Assembly (NCBI GenBank): GCA_012960035.1
Contig: DUBZ01000061.1
Span: forward strand, 1-64,000
Reading direction: 5' to 3'
DNA: 64,000 nt
Origin: Myxococcales bacterium
GTDB lineage: Bacteria; Myxococcota_A; UBA9160; UBA4427
Position 1 is the stretch's first letter; the number at the start of each line of letters is the position of its first letter. Below the pieces are notes generated by a model. It worked only from the letters and a program-made list of their open reading frames with translations, did not search any database and was not told where the DNA came from. The translations under genes and the position numbers were made by a program. Below, piece by piece: positions 1 to 9,053 of this stretch.

Positions 1-188
1 AACGTGCCGATCGCCCGGAGCGTGCAGACCGTGAGGAACGTGCCGATCGCCCGGAACGTGCAGACCGTGAGGAACGTGCCGATCGCCCGGAGCGTGCAGA
101 ACGAGTCGACCGACCTGAGCGCGCCGACCGACCTGAGCGCGCCGAACGGCCTGACCGCGCAGAACGTACGGAGCGCTCGAGTCGTTAG
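1..188 (+). CDS. C-terminal tail of a DUF5666-like protein (5' end outside window)
   Basis: Frame 3 is open from the window edge to a TAG at 186-188. It encodes a low-complexity charged tail built from RADRPER / REE / RPERAD units. The same kind of tail ends the DUF5666 protein at 4002-5300, so I infer that a paralogue lies upstream and that only its tail is visible. A different frame of the same DNA is also open but reads as a shadow, because the Arg/Glu/Asp/Pro periodicity appears only in frame 3. The globular part is not in the window, so the function is unknown. Confidence 0.6.
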   Translation, partial: RADRPERADREERADRPERADREERADRPERAERVDRPERADRPERAERPDRAERTERSSR

Positions 189-276
189 TGCACTTGCGCG
201 TGGCGGGACTGGCCCGTCACGCGCTTCGCCCTTCCTTATCCATCGAAGTTCGAACCCAGAAGGACAAACTCAGGCG

Positions 277-1074
277 ATGATTCAAACCCTCAGCCGTACC
301 CTCACCGCCCTGCTCGTTTTCATAGCGACCGCCAACCTCGCTCTCGCCGATGAAAAGAACCAGGAGCCTCGACGGTTCTATGCCACTGTCGGAACTGGAG
401 TCGACTTCAACCGAGGTGATTTCGGTGAAGACATCACGACCAACTCGGCATCCATTCCTTTTTCCGCGAAGCTCGAATGGGAGCCCGTGACCCTGCGAGT
501 CTCCGTCCCCCTTCTTTACATCGAGGGGTCTGACCAGATCTCGGGCGATGGAACCGAGGGCAGCGATGCCGATGAGGCAATCGTTGCGGCTAAAAGCTCT
601 CGCTTTGGCGTGGGCGACATCGTCACCAGTCTCACGTACAGCTACTATCCCGATCGATATTCATCGCTACCCATCATCGATCTCATCGGCCAGATCCGAA
701 TCCCGACCTCTCAGCCCGGCAACCTGGGTTCGCGCGGCACCGATCTGACATTCGGAACGGAACTCGCCAAGACGTTCGGGCTCTTCAGCATTTTTGGCGG
801 CGCGAGCTATCGCATCAAGACCGCGCAAGACCTCGACAACATCTGGCTTGCCTCCGGCGGAGCCTCGATCAAGATCGTCAAGTGGCTCAGTGTCGGGGCC
901 GCCTACGACTTCCGCCAGGCTTCCACGCCGCGTGCAACCGATTCGCACGAAGTCTCGCCCTACGTTTCGATCCGATTGAGCGAGCATCTTCGGCTGACGC
1001 CTTATGGCCTGATCGGCCTTTCAAACAGTGCTCCGGATTGGGGACTCGGTACGACCGTGTCTTACCAGTTCTAG
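277..1074 (+). CDS. Outer-membrane beta-barrel protein
   Basis: About 265 residues. I start it at the ATG at 277 because a typical Sec signal peptide follows (hydrophobic LTALLVFIATANLALA, cleavage near ALA-DE); the open frame further upstream overlaps the preceding gene's tail. The mature part alternates short amphipathic strands (for example FYATVGTGVDF, LTYSYYP, SVGAAYDF) and ends in SYQF, the terminal aromatic residue expected of a protein inserted by the BAM complex. It resembles the transporter / MetA-pathway phenol-degradation-like barrel families in general form only. It precedes the SGNH-TPR gene by 17 bp and is probably co-transcribed. The substrate is unknown. Confidence 0.65.
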   Translation: MIQTLSRTLTALLVFIATANLALADEKNQEPRRFYATVGTGVDFNRGDFGEDITTNSASIPFSAKLEWEPVTLRVSVPLLYIEGSDQISGDGTEGSDADEAIVAAKSSRFGVGDIVTSLTYSYYPDRYSSLPIIDLIGQIRIPTSQPGNLGSRGTDLTFGTELAKTFGLFSIFGGASYRIKTAQDLDNIWLASGGASIKIVKWLSVGAAYDFRQASTPRATDSHEVSPYVSIRLSEHLRLTPYGLIGLSNSAPDWGLGTTVSYQF

Positions 1075-1091
1075 GAACTCGAGGTACCCAA

Positions 1092-3104
1092 ATGACGCTG
1101 TTCAAGAATCTCGCCTTCTCTCTCCTTCCCCTGTTCGCGCTCTTCGCGATGACAGAGGTGAGTCTGTGGTTGATCGGGGCGGAAACTGGAATCGAAAAAT
1201 CAGATCCCTATGTCGGGTTCGTCTCGGAAATTCCGCTCTACGTTGAAGTCGAGTCGGATGCAGAACGAAGCGACTCAACAATGATGCGAACGGCCGCGAA
1301 TAAGCGAAATTTCTTCAACGACCAGACCTTTCCAAAAACCAAGGCGCCTAATACGCGGCGTGTGTTTTGCATGGGCGGATCAACGACCTATGGTCGCCCC
1401 TACCGTGACGTCACCTCCTTCTGCGCATGGCTTCGGACATCCCTCGAACGACTCGGCCCTGAAACCGATTGGGAAGTAATCAACGCAGGCGGGATCAGCT
1501 ATGCCAGCTATCGGGTGGCTGCATTAATGAAGGAACTCGCAAGACTCGAACCCGACCTCTTCGTCGTCTACACCGGCCACAACGAGTTTCTCGAAGAACG
1601 AACGTATGGGTCCATTCGAGATGGATCGCAGTGGCGGCGACAGATCGAACTTGTGTTTCGTCAGACCCGAAGCTGGGGGGCAATGGAGTCACTCATCGCC
1701 GACCGGTGGCAGGGCTCGAATTCATCGACCGATGCGAAGCCAGGACAGGATCAGCTCGCGGCGGAGGTTCGGACGAAACTCGAATCGAGTGTCGGACTCG
1801 ACGCCTATCATCGAGACGACGAACTCGCCTCTGTCGTGCTCGAACATTTTCGACTCAATCTGAACCGGATGGCGACGATCGCCCGTAACGCCCAGGCCGA
1901 GATTCTCTATGTGGTCCCCGCTGACAATCTCCGAGCATGCGCCCCTTTCAAGAGCGAACGCAGTCGAGCCATCTCAAACGAAGAAGCAGCGACCTTCAAA
2001 ACGCTACTTGACGAAGCCAGCAACGCCCTCTACCTGGAAGAGTTCGAACGAGCACGCGATCTTTTCTCTCGCGCGGCCCGACTCGATCCGCGATATGCCC
2101 ACGCACGATATGGCCTGGGCCGAGCCCTGGTCGAACTCGGAGATTTGGAGGAAGCGCGAGTCGAGCTGACTGCCGCCCGCGACGAAGATGTCTGCCCGCT
2201 GCGCGCCTTGAGCGGGATCCCTGAAATCGTTCGAGAGGTCGCCGCATCGAAACAGGCCCCGGTCGTCGACTTCCCAAGAATCCTGGCTGCCTCGGTCGAC
2301 TCGACCGAGGATTCCGATCCCGCCGCCTCGATTGCCGGCGCGAACTGGTTCCTGGATCACGTACATCCGACCGTCGATGGACATCGCCTGCTGGCCAGGC
2401 ATCTATCCCAAGAGATCTTTCAGATGGGATGGCTTGCGACCAATCCCGAACAACATCACAACGATCTTGACCGAATGGAAGAGAACCTCCTCGCCCACCT
2501 CGATCCCCGCGAGCATGGCCTCGCGCTTCGGAATCTGGCCAAGGTGCTCAGTTGGGCCGGCAAGAATGAAGACGCAGCGCGAGCCGCTCGCCAGGCATTG
2601 GATGCGCTCGGCGACGACGAAGAAAGTCTCTTCGTGCTGGCCGAATATGCCTCCAGCCGAGATGATCCGGACGCTGCCATTGCCTTTCTCCGTGAGGCCC
2701 TTCGACTCGATCCAGACTGGGCCAAGGCTCGCAATAATCTGGGCGTTCAGCTCATGCGACTCGGGCGATTCGAAGAAGCCCTGGCCGCGTACGACGAGGT
2801 CATTCGAGCGACCCCCGACCACGACTCGTCTCGATTCAATCGCGCGAACGCACTCAAGCGACTGGGGCGGTTTGAGGAATCGATCATCGCCTACGAGGAA
2901 TGTCTTCGCCGTGACCCGAACGATCTCGACGTCCTCTACAACCTGGCGGGTGCGCTCGAGGAAATTCACCAGCCCAAGCGCGCGGCTGCATTCCTAGCCC
3001 GACTTCTCGAGATCGATCCGAGCGACGAGGATGCAAAACTTCGTCTGGATCGAGTGAATTCCGCCCTGTCGAGCCAAGCGCGTTCGTTTGAGCGACATTC
3101 CTGA
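1092..3104 (+). CDS. SGNH/GDSL-hydrolase-like protein with TPR repeats
   Basis: About 670 residues starting at the ATG at 1092, with an N-terminal membrane anchor (LAFSLLPLFALFAMTEVSLWLI). Block I of the SGNH fold is FCMGGSTTYG near residue 94, with the Ser nucleophile in GGST. GHNEF near residue 162 supplies the Asn block, and DHVHPTVDGH near residue 422 supplies the Asp/His block, so the catalytic set looks complete. One TPR pair interrupts the hydrolase near residues 310-360, and a longer TPR array (ARNNLG, FNRANAL, LYNLAGAL units) fills residues 470-655. Inferred role: a periplasmic-facing esterase or acyl-modifying enzyme scaffolded by TPRs. The next gene starts 2 bp after its stop, so the pair is probably translationally coupled. 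Confidence 0.75.
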   Translation: MTLFKNLAFSLLPLFALFAMTEVSLWLIGAETGIEKSDPYVGFVSEIPLYVEVESDAERSDSTMMRTAANKRNFFNDQTFPKTKAPNTRRVFCMGGSTTYGRPYRDVTSFCAWLRTSLERLGPETDWEVINAGGISYASYRVAALMKELARLEPDLFVVYTGHNEFLEERTYGSIRDGSQWRRQIELVFRQTRSWGAMESLIADRWQGSNSSTDAKPGQDQLAAEVRTKLESSVGLDAYHRDDELASVVLEHFRLNLNRMATIARNAQAEILYVVPADNLRACAPFKSERSRAISNEEAATFKTLLDEASNALYLEEFERARDLFSRAARLDPRYAHARYGLGRALVELGDLEEARVELTAARDEDVCPLRALSGIPEIVREVAASKQAPVVDFPRILAASVDSTEDSDPAASIAGANWFLDHVHPTVDGHRLLARHLSQEIFQMGWLATNPEQHHNDLDRMEENLLAHLDPREHGLALRNLAKVLSWAGKNEDAARAARQALDALGDDEESLFVLAEYASSRDDPDAAIAFLREALRLDPDWAKARNNLGVQLMRLGRFEEALAAYDEVIRATPDHDSSRFNRANALKRLGRFEESIIAYEECLRRDPNDLDVLYNLAGALEEIHQPKRAAAFLARLLEIDPSDEDAKLRLDRVNSALSSQARSFERHS

Positions 3105-3106
3105 TC

Positions 3107-4012
3107 ATGCCTGTCGAGCAAAAGAGCGCAGCCACGATCGGCCCAGCCACGTCGGCCGCCGTGCTTCGGGCGGCTCGGGTGTTGCTGCGGCCCCTCGTCC
3201 GCCTCTTGCTCGAAAGCCAGATCACCTATCCCGTATTCGGGGATCTCTTGAAGGAGATCATGATTGACGTTGCTGAAAGCGATCTTTCGATCACCAATCG
3301 CCGTCAGTCAGACAGCCGCATCAGTCTGGTGACCGGGATTCACAGAAAGGATGTCAAGAGGCTGCGTCGAGAACGAGTACAGGCAAAGCCGCCCGTCCCC
3401 AGTGCGATTCCGTTAGGCGCTCTCCTGGTTTCTCGATGGACCGGTGACCCGCGTTTTTTGACAGCAGAGGGTTCTCCCTTGCCGCTTCCTCGGATGCCTT
3501 CCCCCGATGGAGGCCCCTCCTTCGAAGAACTCGTAACGCGAGTCAACAAGGACATTCCAGCACGATCCGTCCTCGACGAATGGATTCGACAGAGCATCGC
3601 CGAATCAGACGAAGAAGGCGTCGTCCGACTTCGGATGGGATCCTTCGTCCCGGAAGAAGGCCTCGAAGCGAAGATTCATTTCTTTGGTCGAAATCTGCGT
3701 GATCACGTCGCATCCGGGGCCCACAATCTGCTCGGCGAAGGCTCGCCTTTTTTTGACCGGACGGTTTTTTACGATCGGCTGAGCAAGGAATCGGCGGACG
3801 AACTCGACCGAGCTGCGCGCAAGGCGGGCGCGACCATGCTTCGAAATATCAATCGACGTGCGTTCGCTCTCCAAGAGCAGGATGAAGGCCGCGAGAACAC
3901 GACGTATCGCGCGACCGTCGGCGCGTACTTTTATGGCGGCAACGAACAAAACGAGGCCGATTCCAGTCCAGACGAGCCAACCAAATCAAAAGGTGAGCTG
4001 GATGGCGAATAG
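3107..4012 (+). CDS. DUF6502 family protein
   Basis: 301 residues beginning two bases after the upstream stop. The N-terminal half has the features I associate with DUF6502: RPLVRLLLESQITYPVFGDLL, a helical DNA-binding-like segment, then SDSRISLVTGIHRKDVKRL. The family is predicted to be regulatory or nucleic-acid-associated but has no established role. The C-terminus is acidic and Ser/Lys-rich and overlaps the next gene by 11 bp. Tight packing with the DUF5666 gene suggests a shared function. There is no signal peptide, so it should be cytoplasmic. Confidence 0.75.
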   Translation: MPVEQKSAATIGPATSAAVLRAARVLLRPLVRLLLESQITYPVFGDLLKEIMIDVAESDLSITNRRQSDSRISLVTGIHRKDVKRLRRERVQAKPPVPSAIPLGALLVSRWTGDPRFLTAEGSPLPLPRMPSPDGGPSFEELVTRVNKDIPARSVLDEWIRQSIAESDEEGVVRLRMGSFVPEEGLEAKIHFFGRNLRDHVASGAHNLLGEGSPFFDRTVFYDRLSKESADELDRAARKAGATMLRNINRRAFALQEQDEGRENTTYRATVGAYFYGGNEQNEADSSPDEPTKSKGELDGE

Positions 4013-5300
4013 CGACCTCTCAAACCGTTTCTTGTCGACATTGGCCATCATCGCGACCGTCCTCATCATGCCTGTTTCGGCAATGGCCGAATGCGAATCT
4101 GGGGGAATAACCGGAAGCGGGCTTCACAATTCGATCGCCACCGGCACGGGGAGCGGGGGAACTGGTCTGCAAGACCCCTGGGAGCCCGGCACTGGCTCGG
4201 GTGGAACTGGCATTGCGGGGGACGACGGGACGGGGAGCGGGGGAACCGGAATCTTCGGCGTCGTCACCGGCTTCGGAAGCGTTTGCGTCAACGGCCTCGA
4301 AATCGACTATGACGACGGCACGCGAATCCGACATGACGGAAAAGTCGCGACAGTCTCCGATCTCGCCGTCGGCCAGACCGTTCGCATCTCGACCGAAAGG
4401 GGCCGACCTCTCTTGGCTGCACGAATCGATGTCGAGACTGCGCTTGCAGGTCCTCTCGATCGAATCGATCCGTCGGCGCGTCGTGTATGGATCATGAATC
4501 AGTCCGTCGAGCTTCGTGCGGGCGCGATCGTATTCGATCGTACGACCGGAATGCGAAAGCCCCTCGACCAACTCTCTATCGGCTCTCATGTCTCGGTCAG
4601 CGGGCTGCGCCGATCCGATGGTGTCGTCTCGGCGACACGAATCGACCAGAGGCCAGCCAGTCAACAAGCCGCTGTGACATCGATTGTCCGAGATCTCGGC
4701 CAGGGCACGATCTATGTTGGGCAGACACGCGCAACTCTCCAAGCGGTCGAGGCCACGACCGCAGCGCGCTCCGAAACGCACCGAGACGGACGCCGACTCC
4801 GAGTGAGCGGGCACTGGAACAGAAAGTCGCGCACCCTCGAAGCGACATATGTTAGTGACGCCTCGACGGTTGAGGCGAGCGCAGGTCGCATCTCGATTCA
4901 GGGATTTGCAGCACCAAGCCGAGGCGGCGCAGACTTCAGACTGGCCGGGACTGCGCTCGAAGTCGAGCGAACGGGCCCCGACCTCTCCGAACTCAACCTC
5001 GATGCGCTCGTTCGCGTCGAGGGTCGACTCGATGACCAGGGACGCTTGCATGCCGATCGCGTCATCCTCGACATGCCCGGACGGGAGGGTCGCCCGCTTC
5101 GATCCGAAGGCAACGCCCGCCAGCGTAAGGAAGACCGGGAGGATCACGAGGATCGTGAAGACCGTGAAGACCGTGAAGACCGCATAGATCGCGAACGCGC
5201 TGAACGCGCTGAACGTCCTGAACGTCCTGAACGTCCTGAACGTCCTGAACGCGCTGAACGATCGGAGAGGCCGGAACGGTCCGGACGTTCCAGAGATTGA
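4002..5300 (+). CDS. DUF5666 domain secreted protein with charged repeat tail
   Basis: 432 residues. The ATG at 4002 is chosen because it follows an AGGTGAG ribosome site and opens a clear signal peptide (FLSTLAIIATVLIMPVSAMA). After cleavage come three Gly-rich GTGSGGTG units, then DUF5666-type beta modules (VTGFGSVCVNGLEIDYDDGT near residue 90, repeated more weakly afterwards). The last ~65 residues are a highly charged tail of EDR, ERAER and ERPERP units encoded by 9-bp DNA repeats. The start overlaps the DUF6502 gene by 11 bp. It is probably exported; the function is unknown. Confidence 0.8.
   Translation: MANSDLSNRFLSTLAIIATVLIMPVSAMAECESGGITGSGLHNSIATGTGSGGTGLQDPWEPGTGSGGTGIAGDDGTGSGGTGIFGVVTGFGSVCVNGLEIDYDDGTRIRHDGKVATVSDLAVGQTVRISTERGRPLLAARIDVETALAGPLDRIDPSARRVWIMNQSVELRAGAIVFDRTTGMRKPLDQLSIGSHVSVSGLRRSDGVVSATRIDQRPASQQAAVTSIVRDLGQGTIYVGQTRATLQAVEATTAARSETHRDGRRLRVSGHWNRKSRTLEATYVSDASTVEASAGRISIQGFAAPSRGGADFRLAGTALEVERTGPDLSELNLDALVRVEGRLDDQGRLHADRVILDMPGREGRPLRSEGNARQRKEDREDHEDREDREDREDRIDRERAERAERPERPERPERPERAERSERPERSGRSRD
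5138..5290 (+). repeat. 9-bp tandem repeat array inside the DUF5666 gene
   Basis: Near-perfect 9-bp units (GAAGACCGT about three times, then CGTCCTGAA four times flanked by CGCGCTGAA) encode the Glu-Asp-Arg and Glu-Arg-Pro tail. Because the unit is a multiple of three, slippage would change tail length without breaking the frame. A related array opens the window at 1-180. Confidence 0.85.
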
Positions 5301-5607
5301 TCCCGGATCGTGCGCTCCCGCTCTAGATTCTTCCGGACATCAACAGGTCGAATCCGATAGAATTCCACGGCAAGGGATCACGCCTAATCATGTGTGAGTA
5401 GGGAAAAGAAGCCCCCTTTTCAGCACGTCCGATAAGTCGTCTTCTGACAACTACATACCGAATGAGGCGTATTCGCCGCTCCGGGGCCAATACCTCAAGG
5501 GTCTGCGGCCCAGTCCCGCTTGGCGCGACGCACTAGAAGGATGGATGGCTCCCCTCGAAGAGAGTGATGTAGCAGCAATGTAGAAATGTCGGGTTCTTCG
5601 CCTCATC
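5301..5607. other. Intergenic, nothing recognised
   Basis: About 300 bp after the DUF5666 stop without a convincing reading frame, promoter or terminator. It ends where the ISNCY-like fragment begins. Confidence 0.4.
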
Positions 5608-5889
5608 GTGTCGGGCTTGGAGGTCGACATGGACGATTCAGGAACCCTGACGATGAGCACCAAAGAGTTGAACCGATTGGAGATCCTCGGTCGCGTGCTG
5701 GAGCGGCGGCTGACGCAGGCGCTGTATCCCGTCAGCGAAATCCGAAAAACTCAGGGCACACCAGACGAAGATTCAGTCTCGCAATGGGTAGTGATTCCGT
5801 GCAATATGCACCTCGCGATGCGTAAGCGGTCAGAATCCTGGCAAGCCCAAAATCCCGACCCCAGCCGTTGGGTTGGGGTATTCGCTTGA
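5608..5889 (+). pseudogene. N-terminal remnant of an ISNCY-like transposase
   Basis: The stretch TMSTKELNRLEILGRVLERRLTQA (5650-5720) matches the start of ISNCY-type transposases, where a KELxRLxVxxxVxxRRLTQ helix precedes the helix-turn-helix. Similarity stops after RRLTQA; the remaining ~55 codons do not look like transposase, so the element is truncated and probably inert. No terminal inverted repeats could be identified. Confidence 0.55.
5858..5879. terminator. Possible stem-loop
   Basis: ACCCCAGCC pairs with GGTTGGGGT across a GTTG loop (nine pairs, one G-U on one strand). It lies 150 bp downstream of the regulator at 6028-6714 on the minus strand. No T-run follows on either strand, so a terminator role is weak. 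Confidence 0.25.
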
Positions 5890-6027
5890 CCCTCAAGCTA
5901 CTTCCGTTTCCTGTTCTTCCCATTGTTCAAAGAACGATCCGACAGCGGACAACGAGGAGTCCTGCAGCCTCGGAGCCGTTTGACGAATGGGAAGAGCGTC
6001 TGTGATCTGATATCACACACGAAGTCG

Positions 6028-6714
6028 CTACTCGCCCGCGGAATCCGACAGCGCGTCAACGAAAGTATCGAGCATTCTGAGTTCGCGTTCTGTGGCCTCA
6101 TTCGACTGGTTGCCGAGCAGTCGTGTTCCGACACCGAGAGAAACCGCGCCAATCGAGCTCAGCACATCATTCGGATTGAGGTCTCCTCGAATCGCACCCG
6201 CCTGCTGAAGTCGGATGATCTGCTCAACGAACGACTCGCGCCATTCGTCAACCGCTTGCTGAATCGACGAGGCCGGTTCGCCGCGCTCATCCAGTCGAGT
6301 CTTCAACTCGAGAAAGTCTTGCCAGTCCTGGCTACGCTCTGCATCGAGTGGGAGTGCCGCGCGTACAGCCGTACGGAGCTGATTGAGGGCCGGCGGTTCG
6401 GCGGCATAAGCTTCGCTGATTCGAATTTTCAATCGCATGAGTGCATGCTCGGCTCGACGATTGAGGTCATCGAAAGCAAGTTGAGATCGCGAGTTCAGCG
6501 CCGAGGTCAGGTTGAGTCGTTCGGGGTCCGTCCGCCCGAGTTCGATGAGCTCTGACTGAGAGTGAACATTCACCTTTGAGAAGACGGATTTAATGTGATT
6601 GCGGACTGTTCGCGGGCTGAGCGCGAATTGTGCAGCAATTGTGTTTACGCGCCCCCCGTCGAGAAGTTCGAGGACGATCTCCTGCTCGCGCTTCGTGAGA
6701 GTGTCGGGAGGCAC
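6028..6714 (-). CDS. Hybrid regulator: N-terminal LuxR HTH fused to TetR-type C-terminal domain
   Basis: 228 residues with a GTG start at 6714. Residues ~4-60 form a LuxR/GerE helix-turn-helix (LTKREQEIVLELLDGG, then ALSPRTVRNHIKSVFSKVNV). Residues ~105-215 look like a TetR effector/dimer domain: RTAVRAALPLDAERSQDWQD, then DEWRESFVEQIIRLQQAGAI and RGDLNPNDVLSSIGAVSLGVG. The usual TetR N-terminal HTH is missing and its place is taken by the LuxR module. It is divergent from the PQQ-lipoprotein gene, and a perfect 19-bp palindrome overlaps its start codon, so autoregulation plus control of the neighbouring operon is a reasonable inference. The ligand is unknown. Confidence 0.8.
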   Translation of the reverse strand: MPPDTLTKREQEIVLELLDGGRVNTIAAQFALSPRTVRNHIKSVFSKVNVHSQSELIELGRTDPERLNLTSALNSRSQLAFDDLNRRAEHALMRLKIRISEAYAAEPPALNQLRTAVRAALPLDAERSQDWQDFLELKTRLDERGEPASSIQQAVDEWRESFVEQIIRLQQAGAIRGDLNPNDVLSSIGAVSLGVGTRLLGNQSNEATERELRMLDTFVDALSDSAGE

Positions 6715-6732
6715 TGGGCCATTATGGCCCAG
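6714..6732. promoter_or_regulatory. Perfect 19-bp palindrome, likely operator
   Basis: CTGGGCCA-TTA-TGGCCCAG is an exact 8+3+8 inverted repeat. It sits at the start codon of the LuxR/TetR hybrid regulator and 51 bp before the divergent lipoprotein gene. The position and symmetry fit a dimeric repressor site; binding is inferred. Confidence 0.55.
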
Positions 6733-6782
6733 GCTTAATATTCCCGCCTAGGCGAGGCTCTCCCAATGGCGAGGAGGCCGAA

Positions 6783-9053
6783 ATGTCAAAGAGGGTGATT
6801 CGAGGGATCGTGTTTGGGCTGCTTGTGTTCGCATTGAACGCATGCGGTGAGGGGCAAGAAGTGGTTCGTGAACTGGCGCCGAAGCCTGAGCACATATCGG
6901 ACCGGGGCGTTCAGGAACACGGCAAGGTCTGGCCCCGAAGCATCGACTCGGCCTATATGGGCACTTGGGGCGACAATCGCAACTCCGGGTCGACCCTCGT
7001 CACGAGCTTCGAACAGCGCCGCCTTGCAGGGCAGAGCCAATATCTGAGTTGGACGGAGCCGAACTCGCCTCCCGTTTCGGCCCTCATGACGAACGGCAGC
7101 ACGGAAGCACCGAACGGTCTGATCATCGCCGCGTCACCGCGCGGGGCGGGAACCTCAACGGTCGTTGCACTCGACCTGGAGGGAATGGTTGTTTGGCGAA
7201 CGCGTGAATGGGATAGCCGCGACGAGGACGGCGATGGGGTCGCGGACCTGGCTGGCGTGGACAATGCCGTCGCTTCCAGCGCTGGGATTCAGGCGCCGAT
7301 GGTCGACGACGAAGGCGCGATCTACCTCACCGACAACTATGGCGTGTGGAAGCTCGACCAGGACACGGGCGAGCGAATCTGGTTCTCGCGTTTCTTGGAT
7401 TACAGCGAAAACAAGCTCGCGTCGAATGATCTTCGCCTTTTGAACGAAGGCGAAGCCGGTCTCGTGGGAAACGTCTTCTCATCCGGATGGCATATCTGGC
7501 TGGATCGCCGCGACGGTTCTCCCGTGATCGTCAAGGAGCCGGATCCCTTCTCGGCTGAAGACTGCCCAGTACTCTCTACGATGTATATGAGCATCAGTGG
7601 AGGCGAGCTCGATAAATCCGGAGAACTCGACGATCTGGTCTGCCTAGCGTACGACGCGAACAACACGACGCCACAGCCGAATAATCTCGCTGTTAGGCCT
7701 GCGATCGCCGGAATCTCGGAACACGCGCGTTACATGTTCACCTATGCCGGCCCGGTTGGGAAACCCGATCATGCCCGACTCATCGCCTATGACTTTACTT
7801 ACAGCGAAGAGGAGGGTTGGGGTATCGAAAAGGCATGGGAGAATCTGATTGCGGGCATGACGGCGGCGTCGCCGAGTCTGACCCCGGACTATCGCGTCGT
7901 GAACGCCTCCGATGGCGACGGAGCCGTCAATTTTGTCAGCGTCGAAACCGGCGAAGAGATCGGAAGCCCGGACGTCAATTTTAACAGCTTCGGCTCACCG
8001 GGCGTGACGATCGATGGTCTCTTCTGCGATGCGTGGTCGGTCACTTGTGTCTCGCCCTTTGATGGACACATCATCCAGGCGGATCATTCGGTGACCGGGG
8101 ATATCGCTGCCGCCGTGCTCCCCGAACTAGAAGGACATTCGATTCCGTTTCTTTGGGGGACGACTCCAGACGCCAACTACGTTGGCGGCGCGATTTACGA
8201 TCCCGCGCGCTGGACATATAGCGCGACTGTCGGTTACCCGTACTTTCTGGGGAAAGTCCTCGGCACCCGCATTCGAATGGGCCAGCTCACCCCGACGGCG
8301 ATGGTCCCCGTCACGTTTGATGCGGAAACGGGAACGCTCATGCCAGGCCAGAATCTAGGGCCGAATCTCGCGCGGCCCGGTACGTCGGAATCAAATGCGA
8401 TGGTGACGACGACAGGACGTTATGTGGTCCAGAAGGCCGAGCTGTCGTCTCTCTTCTTCTACTACATGCTCCAGGGCAACTACAATCTCTTCAACGAAAA
8501 CGAAATCAGTGGCGACGACATTAGCGAAGAGCAGTTCGACCAGATCAGAGAGATGAGCTCGATGCTCAACTACTTCGTCCTCGGGCCGATCGACGCCGAT
8601 GGCGTGGTCCCGGACGCGTGGAAGGTTCCGCAGCCGATGGGCGGGATCGCAATTTATGAGCCGACCTCGTTTCTTCAAGGAGCTTTGAATCAGGCGGAGA
8701 TGGTCATCGGGCTAGCGACCTTCGCGGGGCAGAATCTCTGCAAAGATGCGGGTTGCGAAATCGAGGAGGCTGCCGCTCGTCTGGGCTACGCGGCTTGGAA
8801 TCTTGATAAGGCGTTCCAGCGCCAACTCACGGAAGCGGCCAATCGCCGAGAAGTCAACGAAGCGACGCATAGCCAATTGGCCGGTCGTGCCTCCTCCGCT
8901 GCAGCATCCTGTCGCGCGGCACGCGGCAAGCTTCTCGCACGTCAGCCACAACTTCCGGATGAACAGGCATTAGGTGAGGCCGCCGATGGCGTGGGCGACT
9001 GCCTGGCCACACTGCGCGCACTTGTGCAAGGAATCGGGAGTGTGAGCTCGTGA
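6783..9053 (+). CDS. Lipoprotein with PQQ-like beta-propeller repeats
   Basis: 756 residues, ATG preceded by a near-ideal AGGAGG site. The signal peptide ends in a lipobox (FALNAC, Cys21), so the mature protein is lipidated. Residues ~100-400 contain propeller blades of the PQQ-like type (VVALDLEGMVVWRT; APMVDDEGAIYLTDNYGVWKL followed by LDQDTGERIWFSR). There is a Ca-binding-like loop rich in Asp (DEDGDGVAD, residues ~146-154). The catalytic residues of quinoprotein dehydrogenases were not identified, so a structural or binding propeller is more likely than an enzyme. It overlaps the next gene by 4 bp (GTGA). Confidence 0.7.
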   Translation: MSKRVIRGIVFGLLVFALNACGEGQEVVRELAPKPEHISDRGVQEHGKVWPRSIDSAYMGTWGDNRNSGSTLVTSFEQRRLAGQSQYLSWTEPNSPPVSALMTNGSTEAPNGLIIAASPRGAGTSTVVALDLEGMVVWRTREWDSRDEDGDGVADLAGVDNAVASSAGIQAPMVDDEGAIYLTDNYGVWKLDQDTGERIWFSRFLDYSENKLASNDLRLLNEGEAGLVGNVFSSGWHIWLDRRDGSPVIVKEPDPFSAEDCPVLSTMYMSISGGELDKSGELDDLVCLAYDANNTTPQPNNLAVRPAIAGISEHARYMFTYAGPVGKPDHARLIAYDFTYSEEEGWGIEKAWENLIAGMTAASPSLTPDYRVVNASDGDGAVNFVSVETGEEIGSPDVNFNSFGSPGVTIDGLFCDAWSVTCVSPFDGHIIQADHSVTGDIAAAVLPELEGHSIPFLWGTTPDANYVGGAIYDPARWTYSATVGYPYFLGKVLGTRIRMGQLTPTAMVPVTFDAETGTLMPGQNLGPNLARPGTSESNAMVTTTGRYVVQKAELSSLFFYYMLQGNYNLFNENEISGDDISEEQFDQIREMSSMLNYFVLGPIDADGVVPDAWKVPQPMGGIAIYEPTSFLQGALNQAEMVIGLATFAGQNLCKDAGCEIEEAAARLGYAAWNLDKAFQRQLTEAANRREVNEATHSQLAGRASSAAASCRAARGKLLARQPQLPDEQALGEAADGVGDCLATLRALVQGIGSVSS

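Noticed and set aside
4..276. Long N-terminal extension of the first barrel protein, rich in NVPIARSVQ repeats
   Set aside because: It is the +1 shadow of the charged DUF5666-like tail in frame 3, and a proper signal peptide starts only at 277.
5138..5290. Possible CRISPR array
   Set aside because: Units are 9 bp, contiguous, lack spacers and are in frame within a gene.
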